A stretch of DNA of 64,000 nucleotides from Paraneptunicella aestuarii. GTDB lineage: Bacteria > Pseudomonadota > Gammaproteobacteria > Enterobacterales > Alteromonadaceae. Both the position numbers and the translations under genes were made by a program. The notes beneath the pieces are model-generated. The model saw only the letters and a list, made by a program, of their open reading frames with translations. It did not search any database and was not told where the DNA came from. Below are positions 1 to 9,958 of this stretch, piece after piece. How positions within the stretch are numbered: the first letter of the stretch is position 1; every line of letters starts with the position of its first letter. Location: positions 4,836,001-4,900,000 of the forward strand of contig NZ_CP074570.1 in assembly GCF_019900845.1 (NCBI RefSeq), read 5' to 3'.

Positions 1-1
1 T

Positions 2-790
2 CAAAATTATACGCTCAAAATTAGCGGACTTCAGGGTGGAGTTGTCTATGTCCCTGAGTTGTTAAATCAAATTAAAACTGACACTGCTGCACTTGAAGTA
101 ACTAACGTATCTAACTCAACAATCTATACAAGACACATTAAACATAGTGAGACATTGAATGGCATATCAATGTTGATAAGTTCTGCTGATGGTTCGGTTA
201 ACAACAACTTGTTTTATCTGGGCAAACATTTTTTCTTTCAGAAAAACATGATATTGGATGCGACATCCTGTTCAGATGGAACCACGCTGACTATTTCCGG
301 TAATCGTTTCTTCGGTGGTCAATTGGCTCGAGGAGTAGATGCAAAGACTGATTGGGCTTCTGATTCAGCACACTTGGTTATGAATACCAATAATAGTGCC
401 TGCATTAGCGAAAACACCTGGTTTGGAACGTCAATGGAAGGTACGCGACAAACCACTGAAGCTCGTGCTCATATCCACGGGGACAGTAATAACTTTATAA
501 ATGTAAGGTGGGAAGGCGTCAACATTGACGTAGCGCAATGTTCCGAGAGTTTTCCATGCAAAGCACAAGTAACGCTTTCCGGCTCGAACAATACTATTTT
601 ATCCGGCTATGACCATGGTTCGTTTATTGATGCCAGAAAAAACGATGAAACAAGTAGCTATAAACAAAATATTTGTACCAAGAATATTGCCACTTCATCC
701 AATAATGCCGTACGTGGGTGGCTATCTAAAAGTGTTGGTAACGTATGGATTTGGGAAGACAACACTCAAGAAATTGAATGTCAGTACTAA
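2..790 (+). CDS. secreted repeat-like protein, 5' end outside window
   Basis: The frame is open to the left edge, so the start lies outside the window; the TTG at 59 is only the first start-like codon visible. About 262 residues are seen. I recognise no family. The protein is rich in Asn, Ser and Thr, with repeated N-x-F/W-F/W-G patterns (SGNRFFGGQ, SENTWFGTS, GSNNTILSG) of the kind found in right-handed parallel beta-helix proteins. Several cysteines suggest an exported, oxidised protein. The FFGGQ motif also occurs in the gene that follows 17 bp downstream, so the two look like tandem relatives. A carbohydrate-related or adhesive role is possible but is inference only. Confidence 0.7.
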   Translation, partial: QNYTLKISGLQGGVVYVPELLNQIKTDTAALEVTNVSNSTIYTRHIKHSETLNGISMLISSADGSVNNNLFYLGKHFFFQKNMILDATSCSDGTTLTISGNRFFGGQLARGVDAKTDWASDSAHLVMNTNNSACISENTWFGTSMEGTRQTTEARAHIHGDSNNFINVRWEGVNIDVAQCSESFPCKAQVTLSGSNNTILSGYDHGSFIDARKNDETSSYKQNICTKNIATSSNNAVRGWLSKSVGNVWIWEDNTQEIECQY

Positions 791-807
791 GATTAAGGAA
801 AACAACA

Positions 808-2025
808 ATGAATAGCTCAATTAAACTATTGCTAGCATCATCATTGATGCTGACTTCCTACGCTGGGTTTGCTCTACCCAACACAGCTGAATGTATTGAT
901 ATCAATGCATCTGAAATTACAAACGACATCAATAACGCGATTGATTCTCAATTGCCTTATAAATTGTCAGGTTGTTTTAACCTCAATTCTAGCGTCATTA
1001 TCAAATTAGATAATGCTGATATCGCTAACAAGCGCTATTCAATCGACCTGGATTTATCCAATGCCACATTTATTGTGAATTACGGTACAGAAAATCCATT
1101 TCCGGTTATTAGCCTACAAGGACAAACCTATAATGGCGATAATATTCCTATAGAGAGTAGCTACATTAAATTTCCCAAAATCTACAATATGACATCTTAC
1201 AATGAAGATGATGTAAGACGATGCCACTACGTCAGTCGTATACAAAATGGTGACCTCCATCCTTCACCTGGAATATATGAAAAGTCGATACCTGCTGATT
1301 CAGCAACGCGAAGCGATCACACTCAAAATATCGGCATTGAAATTCAGGCAGGAAGAGCATTGCAAACATCATTGAATGAAATATCAGGGTTTTGTATAGG
1401 GCTGGCAATGGTACCTGCTGATACTTGCAGCGACTATACACCATCGACAAGCAACGACTACTGTTCATATGAAAGTATCGTTGCCTACAACTCTTTTTTT
1501 GGGGGGCAATTCACAAACAATTATGCAGACATTGCTATTAGCTCCAAAAACAATTATGGCTGGGTTAATCAAAACAATTTCTTTAGTCCCACTTTTGTCG
1601 GAGATAGTAATAATCCTTACTGTAAGGAATATGTTGAAACAGATAAAGATCAGCAATGCAAAGACATCTTTATTGACGGGAAATCTGCTGAATCAATATA
1701 TAAAATTGACCCACCGAATAACAATAGCTTCTTTGAGCCTACTTTTGGCGATGCTGTAGCAAAAGCAGATAACTTTTACAGCAGAGCAGGTAACCATAAT
1801 ATGGTTTACAAAGCTCACACTGTTAACAATGCTCCAGTTAAAACCAATATAGGCAATAAAAGAGCGTCAACAAAAGTGCTTTTATACGGTGAAGTCCCCA
1901 TTCAAGGTGATGAAAACTGCAAAGGGCACAATTCAGAATATTACTGTACTGCAAGTGGCAAGAAAATTGAGGCTGGAGCAGTTAAGCGTATTGATGAAGA
2001 CACATTACCAGATTTGAATCAATAG
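808..2025 (+). CDS. secreted beta-helix-like protein of unknown function
   Basis: The protein has 405 residues from the ATG at 808, which is preceded by TAAGGA at a good distance. An in-frame upstream GTG at 778 would overlap the previous gene and precede the signal peptide, so I prefer 808. Residues 1-23 form a clear signal peptide (basic start, LLLASSLML core, AGFA cleavage region). The mature part has many cysteines and Asn/Phe-rich turns (YNSFFGGQF, NQNNFFSPTF, NNNSFFEPTF) typical of stacked beta-helix coils. It shares the FFGGQ turn with the preceding partial gene. No catalytic signature is recognised. The pair may be one transcription unit. Confidence 0.75.
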   Translation: MNSSIKLLLASSLMLTSYAGFALPNTAECIDINASEITNDINNAIDSQLPYKLSGCFNLNSSVIIKLDNADIANKRYSIDLDLSNATFIVNYGTENPFPVISLQGQTYNGDNIPIESSYIKFPKIYNMTSYNEDDVRRCHYVSRIQNGDLHPSPGIYEKSIPADSATRSDHTQNIGIEIQAGRALQTSLNEISGFCIGLAMVPADTCSDYTPSTSNDYCSYESIVAYNSFFGGQFTNNYADIAISSKNNYGWVNQNNFFSPTFVGDSNNPYCKEYVETDKDQQCKDIFIDGKSAESIYKIDPPNNNSFFEPTFGDAVAKADNFYSRAGNHNMVYKAHTVNNAPVKTNIGNKRASTKVLLYGEVPIQGDENCKGHNSEYYCTASGKKIEAGAVKRIDEDTLPDLNQ

Positions 2026-2082
2026 TATATTCATTAGATATCAAAGATACAGACCGTTAGTTGAGTAAAGCAGCGGTCTTTT

Positions 2083-2121
2083 GTCTAAATCCACTTTTAC
2101 AAAATAAAAGCGGATTTAGAC
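2083..2121. terminator. bidirectional terminator-like hairpin
   Basis: A 16-nt arm at 2083-2098 pairs with 2106-2121 with one mismatch around a 7-nt loop, between two convergent genes. A smaller hairpin (AGACCG at 2051-2056 with CGGTCT at 2074-2079, followed by TTTT) lies just before it and may end the plus-strand unit. Confidence 0.5.
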
Positions 2122-2139
2122 TTTATACGCAATTCCTGG

Positions 2140-2547
2140 TTAATCCTCATCATCCAACACTACATCATCATCGAGTGGTGAATCATCCAGATCATCATCA
2201 TCGCCGCCACCGCCACCACGACTGATCTTTTCGTCTGAGTGATTAGGTTTATTTCCATAAATGCTGCCTGCTTTCGGGCGATTAACGCGCATTTGATATT
2301 TTGACCAAGCACGTTCAGCTACCGATTCAGGAGCCTTCTCTCCTAAAGCAACTGCCAGCAGTCCTTTATCTTCTTTACAGTTACAGTCAAGCTCACCGTC
2401 TAATAAAGCACAAATCAAATTCCCATATTGAGATAGCGCTTTACTCTCTGAAATTGAGAAATCGCCTGATCTTGCAAACCCGTAAGGGTAATTCTTGGGA
2501 TCCTGGTAGGATCTTGTAAGCAGTTGCTCTCTAGTTACTTTTGCCAT
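2140..2547 (-). CDS. maoP: MaoP/YifE-family (DUF413) protein
   Basis: The protein has about 135 residues from the ATG at 2547; a longer TTG start at 2586 lacks a ribosome site. Residues 12-100 match the DUF413 family, whose E. coli member MaoP (YifE) helps confine long-range contacts of the Ori macrodomain together with the maoS site. Visible family motifs are YPYGFARSGDFSISE, a central LDGEL segment, the AERAWSKYQ motif and the NRPK motif that follows. The tail is unusual: a run of glycines followed by about 20 mostly acidic residues, longer than in E. coli. Family membership is clear; the chromosome-organising role is transferred from E. coli. Confidence 0.85.
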   Translation of the reverse strand: MAKVTREQLLTRSYQDPKNYPYGFARSGDFSISESKALSQYGNLICALLDGELDCNCKEDKGLLAVALGEKAPESVAERAWSKYQMRVNRPKAGSIYGNKPNHSDEKISRGGGGGDDDDLDDSPLDDDVVLDDED

Positions 2548-2589
2548 TGCTATGTTCTCAACAAAAGAATTGTAGTTACCATCCAAAAC

Positions 2590-2960
2590 AGCAAGCCAAA
2601 ATAGGGGAGTTTACCCCTCCAATATTGCCCGAAATGCACTTAGTGAATTTATGTGAACACTTCGTTCAACAACCATATTCAGGACAAATATTGATCGTTA
2701 ACGTTGGTTGGCTGACTAAATATACACCAGTGCAAAGCGCGGCTTGTGCATACGCATTTTTTAGGCTCAATTTAGAAGCTAGTCAACCTTCTTTTAAGGC
2801 CAAAAATAAGAAATTTTTAGAATTTTTTATATAGAAAAGTATTAGATCTATAACTTTATATCAAAAATTGTTATTAAATTAACCGAACTTGTTGAAAATG
2901 ATGGGATTTTCGGACAATTCGAGCAAAACATAAGCAGTTAATTTAAAACTAAAAATCAAG
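2590..2960. other. AT-rich intergenic stretch, no gene seen
   Basis: This stretch separates maoP from the TonB-dependent receptor gene, both on the minus strand. It should hold the maoP promoter. The plus-strand reading frame here has no family resemblance and no signal of being real. Confidence 0.5.
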
Positions 2961-2961
2961 C

Positions 2962-2984
2962 GCTGGCTCGCCAGGCAAGCCAGC
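2962..2984 (-). terminator. hairpin downstream of the TonB-dependent receptor gene
   Basis: GCTGGCT at 2962-2968 pairs with AGCCAGC at 2978-2984. On the minus strand the stem is followed by a T-rich tract, as expected for a factor-independent terminator of the receptor gene. Confidence 0.5.
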
Positions 2985-3003
2985 CGCTCATGAGGTAAAC
3001 CGA

Positions 3004-5514
3004 CTAGTTAAATAAGTAGCGGGCAATCACCCCAATAGTGCGAGGCTTAAGCGTGATAACTCTTCCTGGATCGCCAGTCACATTGGCATAAGCTCCATCA
3101 TTAAAAGAGACGCGGCTTAAATCCTGAGAAATAATATCGTCACTATTGAACACATTACGCACATAGAGCTGAAACTCCCAATTTTCAGCACTAATACCCG
3201 TTGTGAAATCCACCAGACCATAACTGTCAATGTGAGCGGTATCGATATCGACTTGCGCAGAGCCCTGCTCGGAGTAGCGATTCAGATAACCCCCGGTATA
3301 TTGATAATCCAAACGAACGAAACCGTCCCAGCCTTGTAAGTCATATAGATACTTCAGTCCGATAGCAAATCGTTCATCACTGACACCCAATAAAGGATCA
3401 CCTTCTTCAATACCGCGGTTTTTCGCATCCTCAGTCAGGCTTTTTACTTCGTGATCCAAAAAGGTCGCATTTGCATCGACTTGCAGATTATCTGTCATTT
3501 GCCAACGAGCCCCCATTTCCAGCCCTCTAACCCTTGCCTGCCCGGCGTTAGTGTTAAATACAAAGCTGGTCACAGGATCCATTAAGGCAAATTGAATATC
3601 ATCCCAGTCAATATCATAAATGGCGGCATCAATCGCCAAATTGCCACCTAATAAGCGAGATTTCACACCCAGCTCTTTCGATAATAATGAATCGGAATTA
3701 AAGGTTTGCGGTACAGGGAAGCTGCCATCTCTAATTGGAAATGAGCGATTCACACCACCAATCCTGTAGCCTTCAGCAATGGTTGCGTAAACAAGGGTGT
3801 CACCAAAATCGTAAGAGGTGTTGAGCATAAACTGCGTGCCATCTTCTTGCTGCTTAAATGTGGCTGCAGTGGTGTAATTTGAAGCAACGTTAGCCGCAAT
3901 AATGGCATTTAACTCATCTTCGCTGATCACACCGGCGGAATAATCCGTACTTGCTAATGCAACCTCAGTGCCCCCAAAATAGCCCGCCTGAACATAATCA
4001 TTGCTGATATCGACATCAAACCAGCGCAGACCGCCACTCACTTCCCAACGTTCGTCAACGTTGAAAGCCAGGTTGCCATAAACCGCACGCTGCGTAATCG
4101 CTTCATCACGATTAGTGTAAAACCACGTATCTGAACCAATCACACCATATTTAGCCGGATCTTCTTCTGCGGCAGCCTGATAATCAGACGCCCAGGCAAA
4201 AGGAATAAAGGCGGAATAAGCCGAACTCAAACCATCATAAATCTCATATTGCTTCCAATTATTTTCAGCTTTCGAATAAATGCCGCCAAACACCCAGTTA
4301 AGGCGAGATTGCACAGCATCACCCACCAGCCTTAATTCATGGGAAGTTAGCTGATAATCAATAGGGCGCAGATTCACAGAGCTGGTTGGATTGCCATTAC
4401 TATCGGTTTGACTATCCAGCGCATAGGAAAACTGACTGTTAAAGTCACCCACCCACCAATCTAATCCTTGTCGTACACGGGAAAGATCGTCGGTACGCAT
4501 ATAGTCACGGTTTGTGCGGCTTGAGATCCAGGTAGCATTGCCCCAATCAGCATCATAAGAAATGGTCAGATTCAAAACTTCGTTATCGTCAGAATAAGAT
4601 TCCTGATCCCTTACAGCCGCTTTAAATTCACCATAACCAGCATCGATCAAATTAGGATTCCAGTTCGACAAACCGCCCACTTGAGCATCATGCACCAAAT
4701 ACATAAGGTCGGCACTGAACTGTAACGTTGGCTGCCAGCGCAAAGCCACTCTACCGCCCCAAGTAAGTTCATCGTTAATATCGTCTTTGGCAATACTGTC
4801 ATCAATAAGGGAATAATCACCGGTATGGATAAAACCAACGTTATCAATCCAGCCTGATAAATCTCTACGATACCCCACCATCCGAACACCAACAGTATCA
4901 CTCAATGGCTGGTTGTACATGAAGGCAACCTTGTTCCCCAATCCACCTTCGCTAATCTGCTCCAGGCCAGCTTGCACCCAGCCCTCTTGCATTTCCAGAT
5001 CGACTTTATTGGAAATATAACGAACCGTTCCACCCATTGAACTGCCGCCATATAACGTACCTTGAGGGCCTCTAAGCACTTCGACACGGTTCATATCAAT
5101 AAGATCGATATCCGGGTTTCTGCCCGTCTGGGAGAGATTAATTTCATCAAGATAAACCGCAACGGTAGGTAATTGAAAACGGTTGCTTGGAAAGTTGATC
5201 CCGCGAATGATGATATTTTGCTCACCAGGAGCCGCACCTTCAGAAAAATTCACTCCGGGTAAGGTACGCATAAAATCCTGAAAATTAAGAGCGGCTCGCT
5301 CCTGAAGTTCCTGCCCACCAACCGCAGACACCGACATACCAGTATCTTCAACCGTTGTAGCTCTTCTTAGTGCAGTAACCTGAACAACTTCCATTCTCAA
5401 TTCAGCATCATCAGCCTGAGAATAGGCGAAATGAGAAAAGGAAGAAGCGAAAAAAGCAGCAATAAAACCTAGATTAAAATTTAAAGGAATAGTCGGCAAA
5501 GGATGCAGCTTCAT
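3004..5514 (-). CDS. TonB-dependent outer membrane receptor
   Basis: The protein has 836 residues. Residues 1-33 form a signal peptide ending near FAYSQA. A plug domain follows at about 45-190, with the typical motifs RTLPGVNF, IIIRGI, VAVYLDEI and VEVLRGPQGTLYGGSSMGGTVRYIS. The rest is a 22-strand barrel ending in a hydrophobic terminal strand (GVIARYLFN). Such receptors import large substrates across the outer membrane using TonB/ExbBD energy. This one resembles the receptors of Sphingomonadales and marine Gammaproteobacteria that sit near degradation genes. No substrate gene or regulator lies beside it, so the ligand is unknown. It stands alone and is probably transcribed from its own promoter. 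Confidence 0.92.
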   Translation of the reverse strand: MKLHPLPTIPLNFNLGFIAAFFASSFSHFAYSQADDAELRMEVVQVTALRRATTVEDTGMSVSAVGGQELQERAALNFQDFMRTLPGVNFSEGAAPGEQNIIIRGINFPSNRFQLPTVAVYLDEINLSQTGRNPDIDLIDMNRVEVLRGPQGTLYGGSSMGGTVRYISNKVDLEMQEGWVQAGLEQISEGGLGNKVAFMYNQPLSDTVGVRMVGYRRDLSGWIDNVGFIHTGDYSLIDDSIAKDDINDELTWGGRVALRWQPTLQFSADLMYLVHDAQVGGLSNWNPNLIDAGYGEFKAAVRDQESYSDDNEVLNLTISYDADWGNATWISSRTNRDYMRTDDLSRVRQGLDWWVGDFNSQFSYALDSQTDSNGNPTSSVNLRPIDYQLTSHELRLVGDAVQSRLNWVFGGIYSKAENNWKQYEIYDGLSSAYSAFIPFAWASDYQAAAEEDPAKYGVIGSDTWFYTNRDEAITQRAVYGNLAFNVDERWEVSGGLRWFDVDISNDYVQAGYFGGTEVALASTDYSAGVISEDELNAIIAANVASNYTTAATFKQQEDGTQFMLNTSYDFGDTLVYATIAEGYRIGGVNRSFPIRDGSFPVPQTFNSDSLLSKELGVKSRLLGGNLAIDAAIYDIDWDDIQFALMDPVTSFVFNTNAGQARVRGLEMGARWQMTDNLQVDANATFLDHEVKSLTEDAKNRGIEEGDPLLGVSDERFAIGLKYLYDLQGWDGFVRLDYQYTGGYLNRYSEQGSAQVDIDTAHIDSYGLVDFTTGISAENWEFQLYVRNVFNSDDIISQDLSRVSFNDGAYANVTGDPGRVITLKPRTIGVIARYLFN

Positions 5515-5886
5515 TTATAACTCCCAAGGCCAAATACATTAGCCAATTATAATCGACAACACTCTAACCATCCGCCCACAAAATCTACCACAGATAACTT
5601 AATGCACTGCCATACAAAGCAAAACAGGGTAAAAACAAACGTAATCCCTTATATTTACAACTTTAATCAAGAACAAGCAACACGGAGCAATTGCTTACCT
5701 ATTAAAGCTCTTGAAATAGTATCCTTTTTAAATCAGACGCAAGTTTAACCCATAGAATTAATAAGGATATAAATAATCCACTCTTTTGATTATTGGGTTT
5801 AAAGAAAACAAGCCAAAATGAACGCTACGATGGGATTGATAACGAATGATTTAATTGATTATTGAAGATAAAAATAAGAAGAAAAT
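5515..5886. other. intergenic stretch, no gene seen
   Basis: AT-rich DNA between the receptor gene and the tRNA. It must contain the receptor promoter, but I cannot point to a convincing box. Confidence 0.4.
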
Positions 5887-5962
5887 TGGAGCGGGAAACG
5901 AGATTCGAACTCGCGACCCCAACCTTGGCAAGGTTGTGCTCTACCAACTGAGCTATTCCCGC
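5887..5962 (-). tRNA. tRNA-Gly (anticodon GCC)
   Basis: The 76-nt minus-strand sequence folds as a standard cloverleaf: GCGGGAA acceptor strand, D-arm TAGCTCAGTTGGTAGAGCA, anticodon arm CTTGCCAAG carrying GCC, T-arm with GTTCGAATC, 3' TTCCCGC, discriminator T and an encoded CCA. It is nearly identical to E. coli glyV-type tRNA-Gly. It stands alone and shows no flanking integration scar. Confidence 0.97.
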
Positions 5963-6063
5963 ATAGAAATGAATTCTAGTCGCTTTCACTATTAATTGAG
6001 GACTTTTTGGTGAACAAGTTCTCTGTGACAGCGGCTGCGCATTTTACAAAATTAGAAGTTGGA

Positions 6064-6145
6064 CGCAAGCATTAATTGCAATTTTTTTTTCGACTGCTTG
6101 CGATTTGCACAAAACCGGTCAAATAAGCCACCATCCGACCGGTTT
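6064..6145. repeat. two inverted repeats between orn and tRNA-Gly
   Basis: CGCAAGCA at 6064-6071 pairs with TGCTTGCG at about 6095-6102. A separate 9-bp arm, AAACCGGTC at 6112-6120, pairs with GACCGGTTT at 6137-6145. The second lies just beyond the orn stop codon and may act in transcription termination, but it has no T-run in the right place. Confidence 0.4.
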
Positions 6146-6184
6146 CACGTAAAATAGGACAAAAATTCAGCAACTTTGTTGCAA

Positions 6185-6730
6185 TTAAATTACAAAAACA
6201 TGCTTACGGTAGTAATCCAATTCCATTATGGATTCCCGAATATCATCAAGCGCCTGATGACTGCCTTTTTTGGTAAATCCATCCAGGATCTCAGGCTTCC
6301 AACGACGAACCAATTCTTTAACTGTGCTGACATCAATCATTCGATAGTGGAAAAACTCATCCAGCTCAGGCATGTGGCGCACCATAAAGCGACGATCCTG
6401 ACCGATACTATTACCACATAAAGGTACAACGCCCACAGGCACATACTGCTTTAGAAAGTCCAACGTCTGCTGTACTGCGGCGTCTTCATTAACAGAACTT
6501 GCCTTGCATCGAGCAATCAGGCCGGAATTGCCATGTGTATTGGTATTCCATTCATCCATGCTGTCCAGCACATCATCACCTTGATGAACCGCAATAACAG
6601 GGCCTTCCGCCAATATATTGAGTTGCGCATCAGTCACAATAGATGCAATCTCCAACACCTTGTCAGTGTCGGGATTCAGCCCAGACATCTCCATATCAAT
6701 CCAAACCAGATTATTTTCACTATATGACAT
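6185..6730 (-). CDS. orn: oligoribonuclease
   Basis: The protein has 181 residues, the same length as E. coli Orn. It is a 3'-to-5' exoribonuclease of the DEDDh family that degrades two- to five-nucleotide RNAs, including pGpG from cyclic-di-GMP turnover. The acidic residues are visible: D12 and E14 in WIDMEMSG, the aspartate in [10 protein letters not shown], and the H and D of [10 protein letters not shown] near residue 160. The start ATG is at 6730. It is divergent from rsgA, the arrangement found in many Gammaproteobacteria. Confidence 0.97.
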   Translation of the reverse strand: MSYSENNLVWIDMEMSGLNPDTDKVLEIASIVTDAQLNILAEGPVIAVHQGDDVLDSMDEWNTNTHGNSGLIARCKASSVNEDAAVQQTLDFLKQYVPVGVVPLCGNSIGQDRRFMVRHMPELDEFFHYRMIDVSTVKELVRRWKPEILDGFTKKGSHQALDDIRESIMELDYYRKHVFVI

Positions 6731-7031
6731 TTAACATACCTTGATCAGCGCAAACACAGTATTTAGGTGCAATCCGTCTTACCAATGGTTACTATGCCTA
6801 TCTTTGAAATTACAGTCCTGATTTCATCCAGAAACAGCGGCTTACTCTTTACATATTTTTGCAGTAAGTATTTGCAACAGGAGTCAGGTGGAGACTAACA
6901 AACTTTAGTGCTTAATTACTCAGGGTTTCTCTGAAAATGACATCCTCAAAAGGACATAGTAAAAGGAACAACCCAAAGCACACTCCACATTCCTTAATGT
7001 TAAAGCGTAATATACTCAATTTAGTATCCAA
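6731..7031. other. divergent promoter region orn/rsgA
   Basis: About 300 bp between two divergent housekeeping genes. No RNA gene or repeat is visible. Both promoters should lie here. Confidence 0.4.
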
Positions 7032-8069
7032 GTGGCAAAAAGAAACAAACTGACACACAAACAAAAACGGCAAGTTGGTCGAAATTTGCAAAAGCGAATC
7101 GACGCAAAACAACAATTGCCTGAAGACGACACCCTGCTCGCAGAAAGAGAAGGCTTGGTTGTCGGGCGTTTCGGCCAGCATACCGATGTTGAAGATGCCG
7201 AAGGCCAAATTTACCGTTGCCATATCCGCCGCACAATCGACAGCCTGGTCTGTGGCGACGAAGTCATTTTTCGCCCAGCCAAAGACAGCTCAGTAAAATT
7301 AAACGCGGTTGTCGAAGCTGTAAAACCTAGACGCAGCTTACTCAGCCGCCCGGATTACTATGACGGCATCAAACCCATTGCAGCCAATATCGACCAAATA
7401 TTTATTGTGTCTTCCTTATTACCAGCGCTTTCGTTAAATATTATCGATCGCTATCTGGTTGCAGCCGAAGATGTCGCTATTCCTCCGATTATTTTGCTGA
7501 ACAAAGTCGATTTAGCCTCCGAAGAAGAGCTGGAATATATTGAAGAAGACATGCAAACCTACCGAGACATCGGCTATCAGGTTTACATGGTTAGCTGCGA
7601 AACAAGGCAGGGCATCGACGAATTACAAGCTTTGCTGAAAGACAAAACCAGTATCTTTGTAGGGCAATCCGGTGTTGGTAAATCAAGCCTGATCAACGAG
7701 CTTTTACCTCATGTGAATGAGCAAGTTGGTGAAGTTTCCCTTAATTCAGGATTAGGTCAACACACCACTACCGCAGCCAAACTTCTGCACTTTCCAGAAG
7801 GCGGCCAACTTATCGACTCTCCGGGAGTGCGAGAATTCGCACTATGGCACCTGCCAGACGAGAAAGTCACCTGGGGCTTCAAAGAATTCCGCGACTATAT
7901 CGGAGGCTGTAAATACCGCGATTGCAAACATAGAGACGACCCCGGATGCCTGATCCGTGAAGCAGTCGAAGAAGGAAAAATCAGCGAAGATCGATACATC
8001 AGTTATCTCAGCATTTTGGATGGCATGGAAGAGCAACGCCCGTCATTCTCTACACCCAAAAGAAAATAG
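7032..8069 (+). CDS. rsgA: ribosome small subunit GTPase RsgA
   Basis: The protein has 345 residues, with a GTG start chosen because it gives the family N-terminus ([14 protein letters not shown]). It is a circularly permuted GTPase that checks late 30S maturation. An OB-fold lies at about 35-110. Then come the G4-like NKVD, the P-loop GQSGVGKSS near residue 213 and the DSPG motif. The C-terminal zinc site is C-x4-C-x-H-x5-C in [14 protein letters not shown]. It is followed at 110 bp by psd, as in Pseudomonas and E. coli. Confidence 0.97.
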   Translation: MAKRNKLTHKQKRQVGRNLQKRIDAKQQLPEDDTLLAEREGLVVGRFGQHTDVEDAEGQIYRCHIRRTIDSLVCGDEVIFRPAKDSSVKLNAVVEAVKPRRSLLSRPDYYDGIKPIAANIDQIFIVSSLLPALSLNIIDRYLVAAEDVAIPPIILLNKVDLASEEELEYIEEDMQTYRDIGYQVYMVSCETRQGIDELQALLKDKTSIFVGQSGVGKSSLINELLPHVNEQVGEVSLNSGLGQHTTTAAKLLHFPEGGQLIDSPGVREFALWHLPDEKVTWGFKEFRDYIGGCKYRDCKHRDDPGCLIREAVEEGKISEDRYISYLSILDGMEEQRPSFSTPKRK

Positions 8070-8179
8070 GGTACAATCGCGGGCAATTTTACATAGCCTA
8101 TTAAATAGCCCCTAATTAGCTTTAATGTAGATTTGATGCTTTTTGAGCCGGGCTTTTCGTTTTGAATCGAGGAATTCGA

Positions 8180-9049
8180 GTGCTACCAGATATTTTGAAA
8201 GTTAAATTACAGTACGTGTTACCCAAGCACCTGTTATCACGTATTGTTGGCAAACTTGCTGCTGCTAAAGCCGGATGGCTAACCACCAAACTCATTGAGC
8301 TGTTTATCAAGCAGTACAATGTCAATATGGCGGAAGCTGAACAGGAAAATGCCAGTGACTACGCCACCTTTAATGACTTTTTCACTCGTCCGCTAAAATC
8401 CGGAGCTCGGCCTCTATGCCCTGACGAAGATGCGCTGTTGTTTCCTGTAGACGGCGCGATCAGCCAATTTGGCAAAATAGAACAAGGGCAAATCTTTCAA
8501 GCCAAAGGTCATAGCTATTCTGCAGAAACCCTGTTGGGTGGAGACAAGCAACTGGCAGAGCATTTTAACGACGGTCAGTTCATGACTATCTACTTGTCAC
8601 CGAAAGACTATCACCGAATTCATATGCCCGTTGCAGGCAAGCTTACCGACATGGTATTCGTTCCCGGCGAACTGTTCTCGGTCAACCCTCTCACAACAGC
8701 GAATGTGCCGGGATTATTTGCCCGCAATGAGCGCGTTGTCGCTATTTTCGATACCGAATATGGCAAGATGGCAATGGTATTGGTCGGCGCAACGATCGTA
8801 GCCAGCATCGAAACCGTTTGGGCAGGCACGATCGCACCAAATGTGAGCAATCAAGTCGTACACACCCGCTATACTGAAAAAGACGGTATTGAATTACAAA
8901 AGGGTGATGAAATGGGTCGTTTCAAATTAGGTTCGACGGTTGTCATGTTGTATCAACCAGACATGATCAAATTCGCCGATGTGAACCCAGGGGATTCAAC
9001 CCGTATGGGCGAACGCAACGGCACGCTTTTAAGCAAAAGCGAAGACTGA
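8180..9049 (+). CDS. psd: phosphatidylserine decarboxylase proenzyme
   Basis: I chose the GTG at 8180 because GAGGA precedes it at good spacing and it gives the family N-terminus; a TTG at 8162 would cover that ribosome site. The resulting 289 residues match E. coli Psd. The enzyme decarboxylates phosphatidylserine to phosphatidylethanolamine at the inner membrane. It cuts itself inside LGST at G251/S252 to make a pyruvoyl group, and that motif (GRFKLGSTV) is intact. Other family motifs are [21 protein letters not shown] and [15 protein letters not shown]. It lies downstream of rsgA on the same strand. Confidence 0.95.
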   Translation: MLPDILKVKLQYVLPKHLLSRIVGKLAAAKAGWLTTKLIELFIKQYNVNMAEAEQENASDYATFNDFFTRPLKSGARPLCPDEDALLFPVDGAISQFGKIEQGQIFQAKGHSYSAETLLGGDKQLAEHFNDGQFMTIYLSPKDYHRIHMPVAGKLTDMVFVPGELFSVNPLTTANVPGLFARNERVVAIFDTEYGKMAMVLVGATIVASIETVWAGTIAPNVSNQVVHTRYTEKDGIELQKGDEMGRFKLGSTVVMLYQPDMIKFADVNPGDSTRMGERNGTLLSKSED

Positions 9050-9070
9050 AAACACTCGTAGCACCAAATA

Positions 9071-9949
9071 GTGGATAACATCAAAAAGAGCTTGGTCTCA
9101 CTACACGTCGCGGTATTCCTGCTGGGTATTACGGCGCTTTTTTCCAAGCTCATTCCCATGTCGGCGACGGACATAGTCTTTGCAAGATCCGTCGTTGCCT
9201 GCGTCGCTCTGTTTGCCATGCTCAAATTTGCCGGGCAATCGATCCGGCTTCGCAGTGCCAAAGACTACTGGATGGGCTTGCTGCTTGGGCTGATGATGTC
9301 CGCTCACTGGGTCACCTATTTTGCAGCCATGCAATATTCGACCGTTGCCATTGGCATGATAGCCCTGTTTACCTTCCCTATGATCACTGTGTTGTTGGAA
9401 CCCTTTTTTGAACCTATCAAACTGGTTTGGCAAGATATTGCCAGTGCCTTGATTGTTTTCGTAGGAATAGGGTTAATTGTACCTGAAGTCTCACTGGACA
9501 ATGACATTACGGTCGGCATTTTACTGGGTATTATTTCTGCGGTTTTCTATGCTCTGCGCAATCTGGTACACCGCAAACATTTCACCCATTATTCAGGCTC
9601 CCATGCCATGATGATTCAAGCTCTCGTTGTGGTTTTCAGCTTAACGTTCTTTATTTCGGAAGACATTGCCAACGCCGACAGCTACACCTGGTTTTTAGTT
9701 ATTTTGCTTGGCACTATGTGTACAGCTGCCCCCCATGCGTTAATCGCTTCAAGTTTACAGCACTTACGCGCAAAAACATTTTCACTGATTGCCTGTATTC
9801 AACCTCTCTATGGCGTTATTTTCGCAATGTTGATATTGTCAGAAAATCCATCCTGGCAAACTCTGGTTGGTGGCTTACTGGTGTTAAGTGCTGCGATTTA
9901 TGAAACCGTAAACACACACCGATTACATCAACAATCAAAAGCTGATTAA
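9071..9949 (+). CDS. EamA/DMT-family transporter
   Basis: The protein has 292 residues from a GTG start 21 bp after psd. It has ten hydrophobic helices in two homologous halves, as in EamA drug/metabolite transporters, with one EamA unit at about 8-135 and the second at about 150-280. The family mostly exports amino acids, metabolites or drugs, but sequence alone does not give the substrate. Codon use and position suggest it is transcribed with psd and the following gene. Confidence 0.85.
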   Translation: MDNIKKSLVSLHVAVFLLGITALFSKLIPMSATDIVFARSVVACVALFAMLKFAGQSIRLRSAKDYWMGLLLGLMMSAHWVTYFAAMQYSTVAIGMIALFTFPMITVLLEPFFEPIKLVWQDIASALIVFVGIGLIVPEVSLDNDITVGILLGIISAVFYALRNLVHRKHFTHYSGSHAMMIQALVVVFSLTFFISEDIANADSYTWFLVILLGTMCTAAPHALIASSLQHLRAKTFSLIACIQPLYGVIFAMLILSENPSWQTLVGGLLVLSAAIYETVNTHRLHQQSKAD

Positions 9950-9958
9950 GGTTCTTTT

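Noticed and set aside
2..2025. One gene broken by a frameshift
   Set aside because: The second protein has its own ribosome site and complete signal peptide, so the two are separate genes.
6141..6156. parS-like sequence (GGTTTCACGTAAAATA)
   Set aside because: It agrees with the parS consensus in 13 of 16 positions, but breaks the symmetry of the right half and lies about 55 kb from parAB. It is more likely part of the hairpin region after orn.
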